Positions 52,285 to 62,546 are shown, numbered from the stretch's first letter. The stretch: 64,000 bases of DNA from Agapetus fuscipes (GCA_951799405.1 OX637332.1:30356832-30420831); one strand, 5' to 3'. Translations and numbers: made by a program. The notes: a model not told the origin generated them from the letters alone.

Positions 52285-52445
52285 TATCTAAGCTGCCAAT
52301 ATAGATAACATTTGAGATTCAAAATTAATGTACGCCCCCAAGCCCACATTGGTACGCCCACAAGCAGCAGACAAGGGTAAATTTGTTTGTGCAAAAAAAT
52401 TTGCAAAATAAAAATACATTTCTCAAATTAATATAAACCCTGCTG
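52285..52445 (-). mobile_element. LINE-G copy, diverged
   Basis: ATCTAAGCTGCCAATATAGA to TTAATATAAACCCTGCTGAC. Confidence 0.6.
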
Positions 52446-52617
52446 ACAATATTGTGTCGGGTTGCTATGGAAAAGGCATACAAATATTTTTCATTGGGTG
52501 CTAAGGATAGATAGATGGGGTGGATGATCCATACTTTTAAAAAAATCACCCCTGCTTCAAGATGTACATGCGGAAATAGCACAGAGTATGAAAATTCAGT
52601 TGTCTAAACGGGAGATA

Positions 52618-52837
52618 GGATAGAACGGTACACAAAACGACGCATGACATAACGACACATGACAGAACATCACTATGACAAAACAGCACAGAAAATACAT
52701 CACTATAACAATGTTTTTTCATGTACCGTTTATGGTATGTTCTGTTTTGTCAGTTGATGATTTGTCTTGTGATGTTTTGTCATGTGTCGTTCTGTCATGT
52801 GTCGTTTTGTCATTGTGTAGTTCTAACATGGAACCTC
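52618..52837. mobile_element. Foldback element, second copy
   Basis: Short relative of 11939-12951: left arm AAAACGACGCATGACATAAC, right arm GTCATGTGTCGTTTTGTCAT, ending TTCTAACATGGAACC, the inverse of the first copy's start. No duplication identified. Confidence 0.72.
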
Positions 52838-52930
52838 GAAAGTAGATACGTAAATGATAATATCAAAGTAATCCTTCGTTTTATCTTATATTTATAAAAT
52901 ATTTCCAAAAAATATATAGGGGAACACAGA

Positions 52931-53094
52931 GAAAAATATTTTCTGTGTTCACATTTGGATACTTGATTCAAAAGTCACTAATTGCCATTCCCACAAAACT
53001 GAGTAGAAGTGGGAAAAATATTTTCTGTGTTCACATTTGGATACTTGATTCAAAAGTCACTAATTGCCATTCCCACAAAACTGAGTAAAAGTGG
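52931..53094. repeat. 82-bp tandem duplication
   Basis: Units 52931-53012 and 53013-53094 both start GAAAAATATTTTCTGTGTTC; they differ at about one base. Confidence 0.92.
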
Positions 53095-53116
53095 GAAAAA
53101 TATTTTTAAAGGTTAG

Positions 53117-53303
53117 AAATATTGAGGAGATTGTGAAAGAATGGGATATACAAAGTGAGCGTAAAAGAAGAAAATGCATGAAAAAGGTGATGGATATGAA
53201 TGAATTGAAATAGGTATGTAAGGATAGGAAAAAATGGAGGCAGCTCTGCAGAGGCTCTGGTCACCCCTAGCGGAATGGCGACAGAGTTACAGTTACACCT
53301 AGT
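53117..53303 (+). mobile_element. LINE-T 3' end
   Basis: Encodes EIVKEWDIQSERKRRKCMKK and DRKKWRQLCRGSGHP, with an in-frame stop in between, then GTTACAGTTACA. Confidence 0.85.
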
Positions 53304-53446
53304 TGGTATCAGATACAGAGTAGGTACCTACTTCAAAATTACATTAATTTTCAAATGAGTCCTTTAGAAAGAAAGGTGACAATCAAAGATTTTTTCGACA
53401 ATTACATAAATGTCCTGCTTTATGGCTTATTTAAAATCCAAATTAA

Positions 53447-53570
53447 AAATACCGCCAAAGTTTACTCAGCCTTCACAAGAAATGAGAACCTGCAGCCCCA
53501 CAAGGAAGCTGAGAAACCCTGATTCAAGTATTTGGAGCAAGGCCGGCCCCCTTACCCGAAAAAATAAATA
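53447..53570 (+). mobile_element. SINE-2 middle fragment
   Basis: ACCGCCAAAGTTTACTCAGC to GGCCGGCCCCCTTACCCGAA. Confidence 0.75.
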
Positions 53571-53594
53571 AGCAAGTTTTCTATTATCTAAAAA

Positions 53595-53880
53595 TATTAT
53601 ACTGTAAAAAATGGTTCACTTTGCCAATGTCACCCCTGTTTCAGGGAAGGTTGGCAAGAGTTGCAGGGCTTATGTTAATTTCAGATTGGGTTTTTATATT
53701 GTAGGTCCACATGCGACATGTGTGAGCGCGAAATTATGCGTGTCTGCTTGTGGGAATGCATTTAATATGAATCTCAAATGATACATATCTTTGCAACTTA
53801 GATTTAGATTTAAGTTGCAAAAATATTTTTAGACTTATGATTCACACTTCATACACGCTCACAAGCAGTTTCTTCATATT
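53595..53880. mobile_element. LINE-G copy and an inverted LINE-G tail
   Basis: 53595-53812 is a well-preserved plus copy (TGGTTCACTTTGCCAATGTC to CTTAGATTTAGATTTAAG); 53812-53880 is an inverted tail piece, giving tail-to-tail order. Confidence 0.8.
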
Positions 53881-54192
53881 TTTGTGCTTCATCAGTGAAG
53901 ATTGGTGGTCACATTGGCTCCACAAGCCTCAGATAAATAAATGAAAACTCAAAAAAGAAAAATTTAAATTTGCAATTCAAATTTTCTGTTAGTCATGAAC
54001 TCGGCACATAAATTGGCACGGAGGTTGTGACGTCCCCAGGGCGAGTTGCTAAGGAAAATGAGGAAAAATGTTATTGGTTGCTAAGGACGATACAAATGTG
54101 ACGTTTACCCGCCGAAAAAAACATTATTCTCAAATTCGCGTGATGGGAGTCAGACAAGCCGATTTTTTTAAGTGTTCCTTCCTACCTTTTAT

Positions 54193-54368
54193 TTAGTCGT
54201 CGTCTTCGTCCTGGAACGACAGGACCGGCTTCGGATTGGCAGCCTTCCTTGACTTCTTCTCTTTCTTCGTCTTCTTGCTATCTGCCTCTTCCTCGTCGTC
54301 GGATTTTTTCTTGGATCGAGGCTTGAAGATGACTCGCTGGTTCAAATCGGCAGGTTTCTCTTGCTCCT
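54193..54368 (-). CDS. KIAA1143-like protein, last coding exon
   Basis: Acceptor TTTGTTTTTCAG|AG at 54369, 57 complete codons and TAA at 54193-54195. Encodes EQEKPADLNQRVIFKPRSKK, an acidic/basic tail (KTKKEKKSRKAANPK) and the end PVLSFQDEDDD. The RVIFKPR block, Lys-rich linker and LSF-x-D/E-rich terminus match the C-terminal layout of the KIAA1143 family, small conserved proteins of unknown function. Earlier exons should lie to the right on the minus strand; none was found up to 64000, so they are small, diverged or outside. An AATAAA overlaps the stop codon (CTAAATAAAAG on the minus strand). An alternative is another Lys/Asp-rich nuclear protein. Confidence 0.7.
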
Positions 54369-54481
54369 CTGAAAAACAAATTAAAAAATCAACTCCATTT
54401 TGTTGGACCACTTTTATGAGAGTCGTATAGAAGCAAAAGCGGCAATCAGTTTTTTTTTTTAAGTAAATAAATACCTACTTA

Positions 54482-54616
54482 TAATATCGCCAGGTACAAC
54501 TGAATAAGTGCTGATTCACTAATTTGGAAAATCATGGATAAAACATTTTACTGGGTGTTACTTCAAATAGTTAGATGTCACTTATTAAGTTTTACCATTA
54601 AGGTATCGATATAGAA
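54482..54616. mobile_element. MITE-F copy
   Basis: About 135 bp; left end CAACTGAATAAGTGCTGATT, right end TTACCATTAAGGTATCGATA, imperfect inverted relatives. Other members near 24785 and 25964-26065. Confidence 0.55.
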
Positions 54617-54741
54617 ATAACAACAAAATGTTCATTTTTAGTGTTCTCGTATATTTATCTCATTTGCAAATCCATTGTTATAAAAAAAATGCTAGATTAC
54701 CGCCTATGGTTTTACACATCAGAGGCTTTTCGCAATTTTTA

Positions 54742-54984
54742 GGGCCTGTGGCACCAAACTCCAATCAGACAAAAATCCAAATTACGTGTGATTTCTCCCT
54801 TTCAAATAAAAAATTTGATTGTATATACGCACAGATCACTGCATATACGTAAGTCAGCTGATGTACATAATATCTCCTGTTCAAATTCCATCATATTATT
54901 ACCTACTTCCGAGTAATATTTAACCGAGGTCTTTACAAGAATTAAACAAATCAAATATTGATTGGAGGTTGGTGCAGCAGGCCC
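54742..54984. mobile_element. PIF/Harbinger-like MITE, TTA duplication
   Basis: 243 bp; GGGCCTGTGGCACCAAACTC and, inverted, GGGCCTGCTGCACCAACCTC, flanked by TTA both sides. Inverted relative to the copy at 27806-28030. Confidence 0.9.
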
Positions 54985-55139
54985 TTAAGAACTTACTCTA
55001 AGTAAAAAACATTAGTTTAAATTCAAACATAACGTTTTACTAAAAGATGTATGGAATCTTAAACAGCCTGTTTGAGTTTGCATACATATTTGGTAAAACA
55101 CTTTGGTTTGGTATAGTTTATATATTATGTTTTAAAAGG

Positions 55140-55410
55140 GCGATGGATATGAATAGATTGAAAGAGATACGCAAGGATAGAAAGAAATGGAGGCAAACTC
55201 TACAGAAGCTCTGAAGCCCCATTCTGCTAAATTCCTTATACTTTGGATATCTATACAAGGCTTACTAGCGCTTGCGTAAGAACTCCATAGATAAAATAAA
55301 ATCCCAGAAGGTACACCTTATTTTTGGACACGAATCCCTATCTCGTCGCCGGGAATTTAGCAGAATAGCGCTTCTGATCACTCCTAACGTAAAAGCGACA
55401 GTTGCAGTTT
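55140..55410 (+). mobile_element. LINE-T 3' end split by a MITE
   Basis: GATGGATATGAATAGATTGA to CTCTACAGAAGCTCTG, insertion at 55214-55373, then ATCACTCCTAACGTAAAAGC, the stop and tail region. Confidence 0.82.
55214..55373. mobile_element. 160-bp MITE, CTG duplication
   Basis: Termini AAGCCCCATTCTGCTAAATT and, inverted, AAGCGCTATTCTGCTAAATT; CTG on both sides (55211-55213, 55374-55376). Only copy in the window. Confidence 0.85.
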
Positions 55411-56034
55411 TATAATTTCACTAAATGCACTCAAATTTTTTCTTCATATTTAATTACTTATGTGTCAAAAAAGCTGACTATTTTTCTCTAGGGAAAAAGA
55501 GAACAAATAATCAACTTGGTGTTTTTGTCGGATGTTTAGAAAAACCTCATGGGCAATTTATAATTATTTTTAACTTGCACAAACAGTAAAATACTAAAAC
55601 GAAGGACAGTACTTTAGTTATTAGTAAAGATGTACTTTAATGAGTCAGCCGGAGCTCTAAATCGGTGATATTCAACCAGTGACAGGCAATGGACGCGGCA
55701 CAAATTAGAATATAGATTTTTTCTTGTCGATCTAACGTGTGATGTCACAAATTTGTCTTTGCCAACTATTCATTTGCAGACCTCATTGGGACTTTCAAAG
55801 ACCTGGAAAGATTGTGTACGATTATGTACTAGCAAACTTTTTACGATAAATTAACATACTGTGCTCTTCTAGAAATTACATTTTTTTCTATATTTTTCCC
55901 AACCACTCTTGAAATGCTGTATCCGACCCTACAACATTACTATATATATAGTCTTCAGCTATAAGTATTGTTTTAACCTTTAAAATTAATACCTAAAAAT
56001 ACATTGGTAATTAAATCGATGTAATTTATTTAAA
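55411..56034. other. No gene seen
   Basis: AT-rich, no supported ORF; isolated GC-balanced segment around 55640-55720. Confidence 0.5.
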
Positions 56035-56210
56035 GTCGTCATGTTTCAAGATGAAAAGTAGCCTCTATTCCAGGGAAAGTCGGCAAGAGTGGCAGGGTTT
56101 AGGCTCATTCGCTTATAAGCGCGAACCTTCTCGTGTCCCTTGAGGGTGAGCACTAAATAAATATATCTTAAAAGTCAATATATCGTTGCAATCTAGATTA
56201 AAGATTGAAT
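56035..56210 (+). mobile_element. LINE-G copy, diverged
   Basis: TCCAGGGAAAGTCGGCAAGA to TTGCAATCTAGATTAAAGAT. Confidence 0.7.
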
Positions 56211-56306
56211 ACTTTAGAGCAGTGTTTCCCAACCCCCATCGCCCCCTTATGAAAATCGTCAAAGGAGCGAAGGGAGGGAGGGGGTAGGAACAGGTTTCAC
56301 GGAACT

Positions 56307-56432
56307 ATCGAAATATGAAAAAGGTTATGGCTCTGGATGAAATGAAACTATCGAAATATGAAAAAGGTTATGACTCTGGATGAAATGAAACTATCGAAAT
56401 ATGAAAAAGGTTATGACTCTGGATGAAATGAA
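56307..56432 (+). repeat. Tandem amplification at a LINE 5' junction
   Basis: A unit of about 47 bp, AACTATCGAAATATGAAAAA then GGTTATGACTCTGGATGAAA, occurs three times. ACTATCGAAATATG is host hAT sequence; the rest is LINE-G coding start. Confidence 0.85.
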
Positions 56433-56850
56433 AGAAGTATGTAAGGACAGGAAGAAGTGGCGGCTAATCTGCAATGCTGATTTGTAATGTTGGCTTATTC
56501 ATTTATGTTACATTTTTTGTATCTAGGGAAGCATTGACATTTTTGTATAGATTTATTTTGAGGGTTTTGTTGTTTTTGTATACTTAAATGTTATTTATTA
56601 TTTGTACTCCTTGACTAATAGGTTGGTATGAGGCTGACCACCCAAACTGTGGAAAATGGTTCACTTTGCCAATGTCACCCCTGTGTCAGGGAAAGTCGGC
56701 AAAAGTTGTAGGGTTTATGTTTATTTGATTTTATTTGTATGTACACATTCAGCATTTGTAAGCGCGAACTACACGTGTTTGTTTGTGGAAATGCATTTGA
56801 TATGAGCTTTAAATGATAATATATCTTAACAACTTAGATTATAGATCGCC
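56400..56850 (+). mobile_element. LINE-G copy with RT end
   Basis: MKKVMTLDEMKEVCKDRKKW and stop, then the complete 3' UTR to AACAACTTAGATTATAGAT. Confidence 0.87.
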
Positions 56851-56914
56851 TCCTTTGTGTAATTTTCGCCCCCATAAGAGCCCAAATCACTCGCCCTCAG
56901 GTTGGGAGCCACTG

Positions 56915-57618
56915 CTTTAAAAGTACAATTTTGATCTTCCTTTTCTTCCTAAGTACCTCGGCATGTAAGACACGAAAGAGATGAGCGTACACATAATTTG
57001 TATGAAATCCAGTGGAAAAAAATATTTAGCATCACCTAATTTCTTTATTATTCAAAATTTTTGTTAGTGTTAAAAATACATATGTATGTGCATATTATGT
57101 TGCTGACATAAGTAAATTTTGTTTATCAAAAAAATTATACAATAAAAAGTACAATATCTGCATATTAATGAAAATTCTGATTACGCGACTGGTTTAAAAA
57201 AAAATTTCAATGAAAACACTAATTCCAAAAAAAGGTGAAACAACAAAATTTAGTGAATCAACTTTTTGTTATTTTTGGATTGAATTTTTAATTTTCCCAC
57301 AATTGTTAAAAAGGAAGCCGGATTCCATACAAAGTCTCTTTAAACTTTTGTTTTTGTATTATGTGCTATTTTTACAGTTGTGAATTTAATTCATAAACGC
57401 AAGTTATGTGAGGACAGGTTCTAAAATAGAAAACTTATTAATTTATTGTTAATTTGTGAGAATAAAATTGCTCCATGTTAATCAAACTTACAACTATCCT
57501 GATCCATTAAAAAAATGCCTATAAGAAAAAGTACATTGTAATGGCGACAAGAAATAATAAGAAATAAGAGTTTTATAAAAGTAAAAAAAAAAAAACAAGG
57601 AAAGAATTGATCACATAA
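56915..57618. other. AT-rich interval, no gene seen
   Basis: No conserved ORF; short poly-A and poly-T runs only. Confidence 0.5.
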
Positions 57619-57861
57619 GTGAGAATACTAATGGCTCTAATCTGCCGAGTGAAAAAAGAAAAGATGGAACATCCTGGAGACAAAATTCAAGACCTGATTT
57701 GGGTATTTCGGTATTGCGAGCAAAATAATGGAAACATCGCAAGTAACCAAGTGCGACGGGAGATAGATATCAAAACGACAAACGTTCACAAAAGGTGTAT
57801 TGCTTACATGCGTAAACAGTTTGTGAAAAAGAAAAACAATGGAGCGGCTCAGACTCTACAC
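57619..57861 (+). CDS. Unrecognised ORF, about 80 aa
   Basis: Reads MRILMALICRVKKEKMEHPG with a following helical-looking, charged stretch (GDKIQDLIWVFRYCEQNNGN) up to KKKNNGAAQTL, where a hAT-like MITE has inserted. Removing the MITE and one target duplication would extend the frame by about 40 codons to a stop. Composition is more protein-like than neighbouring shadow ORFs. Could be an exon of an unknown gene or a decayed transposon ORF; no promoter or splice evidence. Confidence 0.3.
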
Positions 57862-58144
57862 TAGGGATGTTATGGATATGGATAAGAATATTGCAATTAC
57901 ATTATTTCGGTTCCGGATATGGATAAGGATATTGCAATCACATTATTTCGGTTACGGATATGGATATTAAATTATTTCGGATATCTGCTAGTTTCGGTTA
58001 CTGATAACAGATGTTTAAGCAATTGCAAAAGAATAATAAAAAACAAATAAGAAAATCATTTATACGTATAAAAAGGTAGAAAACGAAAACTAATCAAAAC
58101 ATGATATCCGATAGTTTCGGATACGGATATCCATAACATCTCTG
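57862..58144. mobile_element. hAT-like MITE, perfect 8-bp duplication
   Basis: 283 bp; TAGGGATGTTATGGATATGG and, inverted, CAGAGATGTTATGGATATCC. CTCTACAC flanks both sides (57854-57861, 58145-58152). Internal repeats of TTATTTCGG and ATATCCG type. Confidence 0.92.
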
Positions 58145-58259
58145 CTCTACACTGCGGCTCGCAAATATATATTATGTACTTATTTGCAGGATTCTATTCT
58201 TTCTCGCTTCAAAACTGCCGCCAGAGGTGCTATCTAAATAGTACCCCAGAGTGAAGTGG

Positions 58260-58550
58260 AGAATGACTTTGGAGGTACTGGCCACCCCTAGCGGAATGAC
58301 GGCTGGATACAATTACAAGAAAACATTAAAAAATAAACTCTAGTCAAAGTGCCTCATATTACTATATTGTCATGTACACATATTACTATAATCTATACTT
58401 GAGATTGATATTTAATGCACACCCAAAATGCAAAGACGCGTAAATTAAAAAAAAAATAAAAAATCGAAGCCCCCTTAAATTAACCAGAACTTGTGCCGCC
58501 TTTCGCTGAAATAGGGGTGACATTGGCAAAAGTAAACCAATTTTTACAGG
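58260..58550. mobile_element. LINE-T end scrap and inverted LINE-G fragment
   Basis: 58270-58318: CTGGCCACCCCTAGCGGAAT then a degraded tail. 58390-58550: inverted LINE-G ending GGGGTGACATTGGCAAAAGT. Confidence 0.65.
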
Positions 58551-58639
58551 ACCGTATCATCCTTTAGGCTGCAAGTACAGGAACCCAAAATAAATAAATT
58601 CGAAAATCTAATATTAAAAATAATACGCTCCGCACGTAA

Positions 58640-58790
58640 CATACACAATATTGTGTCGTCACACGGCCGGGTTGCTAGGACATACAAATATTTTAACCAT
58701 TGGCTGCTAAGGACGGCAGTCCCATACAAGACTGACATAATATGCGCGACAAGAAAAAAGTTTTGCACCTTTCACCCGTTGTTCAACCGA
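58640..58790. repeat. GGGTTGCTAGG repeat family copy
   Basis: ATATTGTGTCGTCACACGGC, CGGGTTGCTAGG, GCAGTCCCATACAAGACTGA. Confidence 0.65.
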
Positions 58791-58830
58791 TGTAGTGTTT
58801 TTGTAATGGTTTTTGTATAAATTAATTTAT

Positions 58831-59210
58831 AGTCCGGTCGATAGCTCAGTTGGTATAGTGCTTGCATTCCATGCCGAGAGCTCGGGTTCGAATCCCACCG
58901 AGGGTGTCTTATGAAAGGTGAGGGTGAAATTATTTCTCGTTTCGGTATTTATTTCAAAAATGTTTCAAACCATTGTTTCAAACCCAAAATAAAATGTTGG
59001 CAAGGTTTACTCAGCCTCCACAAGAAATGAGTACCAGCCATTGAGTTATAGTACCAGCCCCCTCGGGAGCCGGAAAATCCCACTTCAACTGAAGTGTTTG
59101 GCGTATTAGGCAGGCCCCATTACTTGCAAAAGTAAATAGGTTCCACTCGCCACATGCGACTCCTTAGCGGAAAACGCGGTAAGAAATTACACTAAATGTG
59201 TAGCTTAGGA
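58831..59210 (+). mobile_element. SINE-2, full length with internal duplications
   Basis: AGTCCGGTCGATAGCTCAGT (box A) and GAGCTCGGGTTCGAATCCCA (box B), the best tRNA-like head of the family. Longer than 45234-45562 because short segments (TGAAAGGTGAGGGTG; the TTTCAAA and AGTACCAGCC parts) are repeated. Confidence 0.9.
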
Positions 59211-59289
59211 AATATTATAATCTAGAAAAAAAAAACACAAAAAATTATTAAAAAGCTTGAACGGGTGGGTATTAAATTTGAAATAGGTA

Positions 59290-59400
59290 GATAAAGGTTG
59301 GCTTGGACGGCCCGGGGAACGTCGAACGAGATGAGAAGCGACGTCGGCGGTAGGTTGGCTAGAACGGCGGACGGTCCCATTCATGGCTGCAAGGGGAGTC
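59290..59400. other. CpG-rich patch
   Basis: GGCCCGGGGAACGTCGAACG and GACGTCGGCGGTAGG in AT-rich surroundings. A minus-strand ATG frame (MNGTVRRSSQPTADVASHL) is open for about 33 codons, without other support. Confidence 0.3.
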
Positions 59401-59514
59401 GAGCTATGTGCAAAGAATGTACTACCTAACTATATTTATTTATATATATACCTAAACAACACATTATTACTTTTATATACCTACCTACCTAAAAATCTAC
59501 ATTATGTATAATGA

Positions 59515-59690
59515 GGTCCGTACGTATTGTATCGTCATACGGCCGGGTTGCCAGGGGAAAAGCATACAAATATTTTGTTATTGCTTGTTATTTGCTAAGG
59601 GGCGGCAATCCCATACAAGACTGACGTTTGCTCGCCGAGAAACAAGTTACAAATTCAAAAATGTTCTGACCTCATTGCTGAACCAAAATT
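59515..59690. repeat. GGGTTGCTAGG repeat family copy
   Basis: CGTCATACGGCCGGGTTGCC, CAATCCCATACAAGACTGAC, AAATTCAAAAATGTTCTGAC. Confidence 0.65.
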
Positions 59691-59714
59691 ATGAAAATTA
59701 ATGCATTATTCCAA

Positions 59715-60187
59715 TTATTTTCGTGAGATTTGAGGTTTGGTTTATTTTGTAAGTAGGTACCTACACATGCAGCATATGTAAGAGTGAACGTACATGGGTA
59801 CGCTTGTGGGCGTGCATTAAATGTGCGCCTTCAATATCAATGTATCTTTGCAACCTAATTATAGATAACTATGAATATTAATTCATCAGTACATTTTTTA
59901 GGTGATATGTGAAGTACCTACTATTTTTGTTCTTTGACAATTAATTAAGTATGAGGCTGACCACCCATACTGTAAAAAGTGCTTCACTTTGACAATGTCA
60001 TCACTGTTTCAGGGAAGGTCGGCAAGAGTTGCAGGGTGTATATTAATTTGAGATTCAGGTTTTTATGCTGTAGGTTCACATGCGGCATGTGCAAGCGCGA
60101 ACTTGTACGTGTCTGGTTGTGAAAATGCATGTAATGTTAATCTCCAATGTAACATATATTTGCAACTTAGATTAGATTAGATTAGTG
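59715..60187 (+). mobile_element. LINE-G tail fragment and LINE-G copy
   Basis: 59715-59870 is a diverged tail; 59937-60187 is a better copy ending TTAGATTAGATTAGATTAG. Confidence 0.82.
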
Positions 60188-60204
60188 ATGCAGAAAGGGG
60201 AAGT

Positions 60205-60548
60205 CACATAACGTAGAGTTTGTGGAAGAGCACAATCAAGAGCTGACCACTAAAGAGCGTATGGAGTTAGATCATATTTCACAGCAAGAAGTTATGAAGA
60301 AGAGTTTGTTGGTGGAGGAAGAGGAAGTAGCAGAGCAACAATCTTCTGGCGCAAGAAAAGAAATGCTCAAAGCATGGGAAACTGTTTCATTGTACATTGA
60401 GAAGCATCATCCTAATAAGGAGGTGGCTGTGCTTGCTACAAATTTATTCAATGATAAGGCTGTGTCACGTTTTCACCAAATTTTAAAGAGTCGGCTAAAA
60501 CAAATGTCTCCAGACAGAATTCTAGTAAAAAACAATATATATATTTGT
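60205..60548 (+). pseudogene. Tigger/pogo transposase C-terminal fragment
   Basis: An open frame of about 111 codons. Encodes ELTTKERMELDHISQQEVMK, an acidic segment, then KAWETVSLYIEKHHPNKEVA, ATNLFNDKAVSRFHQILKSR and MSPDRILVK, the usual C-terminal tail of Tigger-type pogo transposases. The DDE and DNA-binding domains are absent. It lies exactly between two LINE-G tails pointing at it from both sides. Confidence 0.8.
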
Positions 60549-60553
60549 CATAT

Positions 60554-60795
60554 CTAATCTAATCTAATATAAGTTGCAAAGATATGTTACATTAGAGACT
60601 CAAATTACATGCATTTTCACAAACAGACACGGACAAGTTCACGCTTGCACATGCGGCATGTGAACCTACAAGATAAAAACCAAATCTCAAATGGACATAC
60701 ACCCTGCAACTCTTGCCGACCTTCCCTGAAACAGGGGTGACCATTTTTACAGCCTGGGTGGTCAGCCTCATACCAACCTATAAGTCAAGGAAAAT
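60554..60795 (-). mobile_element. LINE-G copy
   Basis: Tail ATCTAATCTAATCTAATATA at the left, head ACCAACCTATAAGTCAAGGA at the right; lacks the TTGGCAAAGTGAA segment. Confidence 0.85.
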
Positions 60796-60837
60796 TTCAA
60801 TATTTAAAAATGTTTTTATCCAGGTTACGATCATTAA

Positions 60838-61033
60838 CAATTATTTATAAACACTGTTTCAGGGAAGGACGGCAAGAGTTGCAAGGCTTATGTTCATTTG
60901 AGATTGGGTTTTTATATTGTAGGTCCACATGCGGTGTTAGCGCGAAATTATACATATCTGCTTGTGGGAATGCATTTAATATAAATCTTAAATGATATAT
61001 ATCTTTGCAGCTTAGATTAGATTAGATTAGACA
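60838..61033 (+). mobile_element. LINE-G copy, 5'-truncated
   Basis: GTTTCAGGGAAGGACGGCAA to GCAGCTTAGATTAGATTAGA. Confidence 0.85.
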
Positions 61034-61204
61034 TAATTTTTTTTAATAAACCTTAAAAAAATTGCAAGGAAAGCATTATCCTGTTTTTTTTATTGATTTA
61101 TATTTTTGCTTAAGGAGTGTTTCACATAACAAGTGATTCAAATAACAAGTGAGATGATAAAAGATAAAATAACCAATGTGTAAACTTCTTTCCAATTCAT
61201 TTTT

Positions 61205-61492
61205 TTTTTTTTTTTAAGATATCCTGTGCGGGAGACTCCCTAGATTCTAAAGACTCTAGGGGTCTATGACACTTTGTTGTAGTGCCGCAGAGGGGTACGA
61301 GCTTGGTCGTCGCTACAAAGCGCCAATACTCAAGCAAGACCCTAGTTGCTGTAAGGCTGGATGGACCTTTGGTGACCGGTCATTGGTAAAGGTTTTATGA
61401 ATTTTTCAACCCAGCGAAGAGCACATTCGAAATATAAATGGTATATTTTTGTGCTCCGCCGGGATCTGAATCCACAACCTTCCATTTGCTAT
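61205..61492 (-). mobile_element. SINE-1, type A tail
   Basis: Inverted: T run, GATATCCTGTGCGGGAGACT, body, CCGGGATCTGAATCCACAAC; outer head lost at the same point as in 7016-7290. Confidence 0.85.
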
Positions 61493-61839
61493 TGGTTTAC
61501 AATTCATAAAGGAATAGGTCAGCGAGTGGCATATGAATTATGAGCAAGTTTTATAGGAACCTTATCGTGTAAGTTTTACAAGGTTTCAAAAAGGCAGGGT
61601 TTGTAAAGGTACATAGTACTACTCTACTAAGTGAAAGAATAGAAGAGGATTGGACAAAGAGGGTCAGAATACGTTACGCAACCAAAAGGATAAAAAGAGA
61701 ATATAACCTTTCAATCATAGAAGACAAGACAACCTTAAACTGTCGAAGCTTGACTTGCAATGTGTAATATTAACGATAACAATTGTCTCGAAGCCCTTTC
61801 GGACCTTCTTGGAAAAAAAGATTTAAGTACAAACCAAAA
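61493..61839. other. No gene seen
   Basis: Unrecognised, weakly coding-like sequence before the LINE remnant; may be older LINE sequence. Confidence 0.4.
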
Positions 61840-62130
61840 TCTGATCACTCTGTCACACCAGGAGGTCCCAGGGTTAAATCTCAGAGAAAACTGTGGACGA
61901 CCTTAAATAGGGTCCGCACAGAGCAAGGCCGTTGCAACTCCTTGCTCCACAAATTAGATTAGGAGATTAGCTCCATTTCCAGGGTGTGACTGTGGGGCAG
62001 AGAACCAGACTGTTCGGCACATAGTGGAGGAGTGCCCCATCAGAAGACACCCTCCTGGCCTGAAAGACCTCCACCAAACCACGCCAGGAGCAATGAAGTG
62101 GATGGAGGGCTTGGATCTTCGCCTCTGACG
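61840..62130 (+). pseudogene. LINE C-terminal remnant with zinc knuckle
   Basis: One frame reads LWTTLNRVRTEQGRCNSLLH, a broken stretch, then CDCGAENQTVRHIVEECPIR and MKWMEGLDLRL with a stop. The CDCG-TVRHIVEECP block is the classic end of a non-LTR group. Includes at least one frameshift and stop. Confidence 0.8.
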
Positions 62131-62546
62131 CGGCCCGATGGCCAAGAAATTTGTTGAGCTTGCCGGCCATACGCAAAATAAATATAAATAGTTAAGCTAA
62201 TAACGCCTAACCATAAGACTCTCTATCGGTGTATCTTTCTGACCCAGATAAGGTGTACTAGTATGCAAGCAAAGTATGTGCCTGCATGCAACAGAAAGCT
62301 GGCATGTAATACAATACAAATTCCTTGACTTATAGGTTGGTATGCGGCTGACCACCCATGCTGTAGAAAATGGTTCACTTTTCCATTGTCACCCCTGTTT
62401 CAGGGAAGGTCGGCAGGAGTTGCAGAGTGCATGTCCATTTGAGATTTGGTTTTTATGTTGTAGGTTCACATGCGGCATGCTCAAGCACGAATTTGTATGT
62501 GTCTGCTTTTGAGAATGCATGTAGGTACTTAATGTGAATCCCCAAT

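Larger units (their letters stand above)
56220..56914. mobile_element. hAT-like element split by LINE-G
   Basis: Termini CAGTGTTTCCCAACCCCCAT and, inverted, CAGTGGCTCCCAACCTGAGG; flanks CTTTAGAG and CTTTAAAA agree at 6 of 8. The LINE-G at about 56307-56850 fills most of it. Confidence 0.78.

Noticed and set aside
58831..58905. Possible tRNA gene at the SINE-2 head
   Set aside because: Well-preserved boxes, yet the same sequence heads every SINE-2 copy and no tRNA 3' end or T-run terminator follows.
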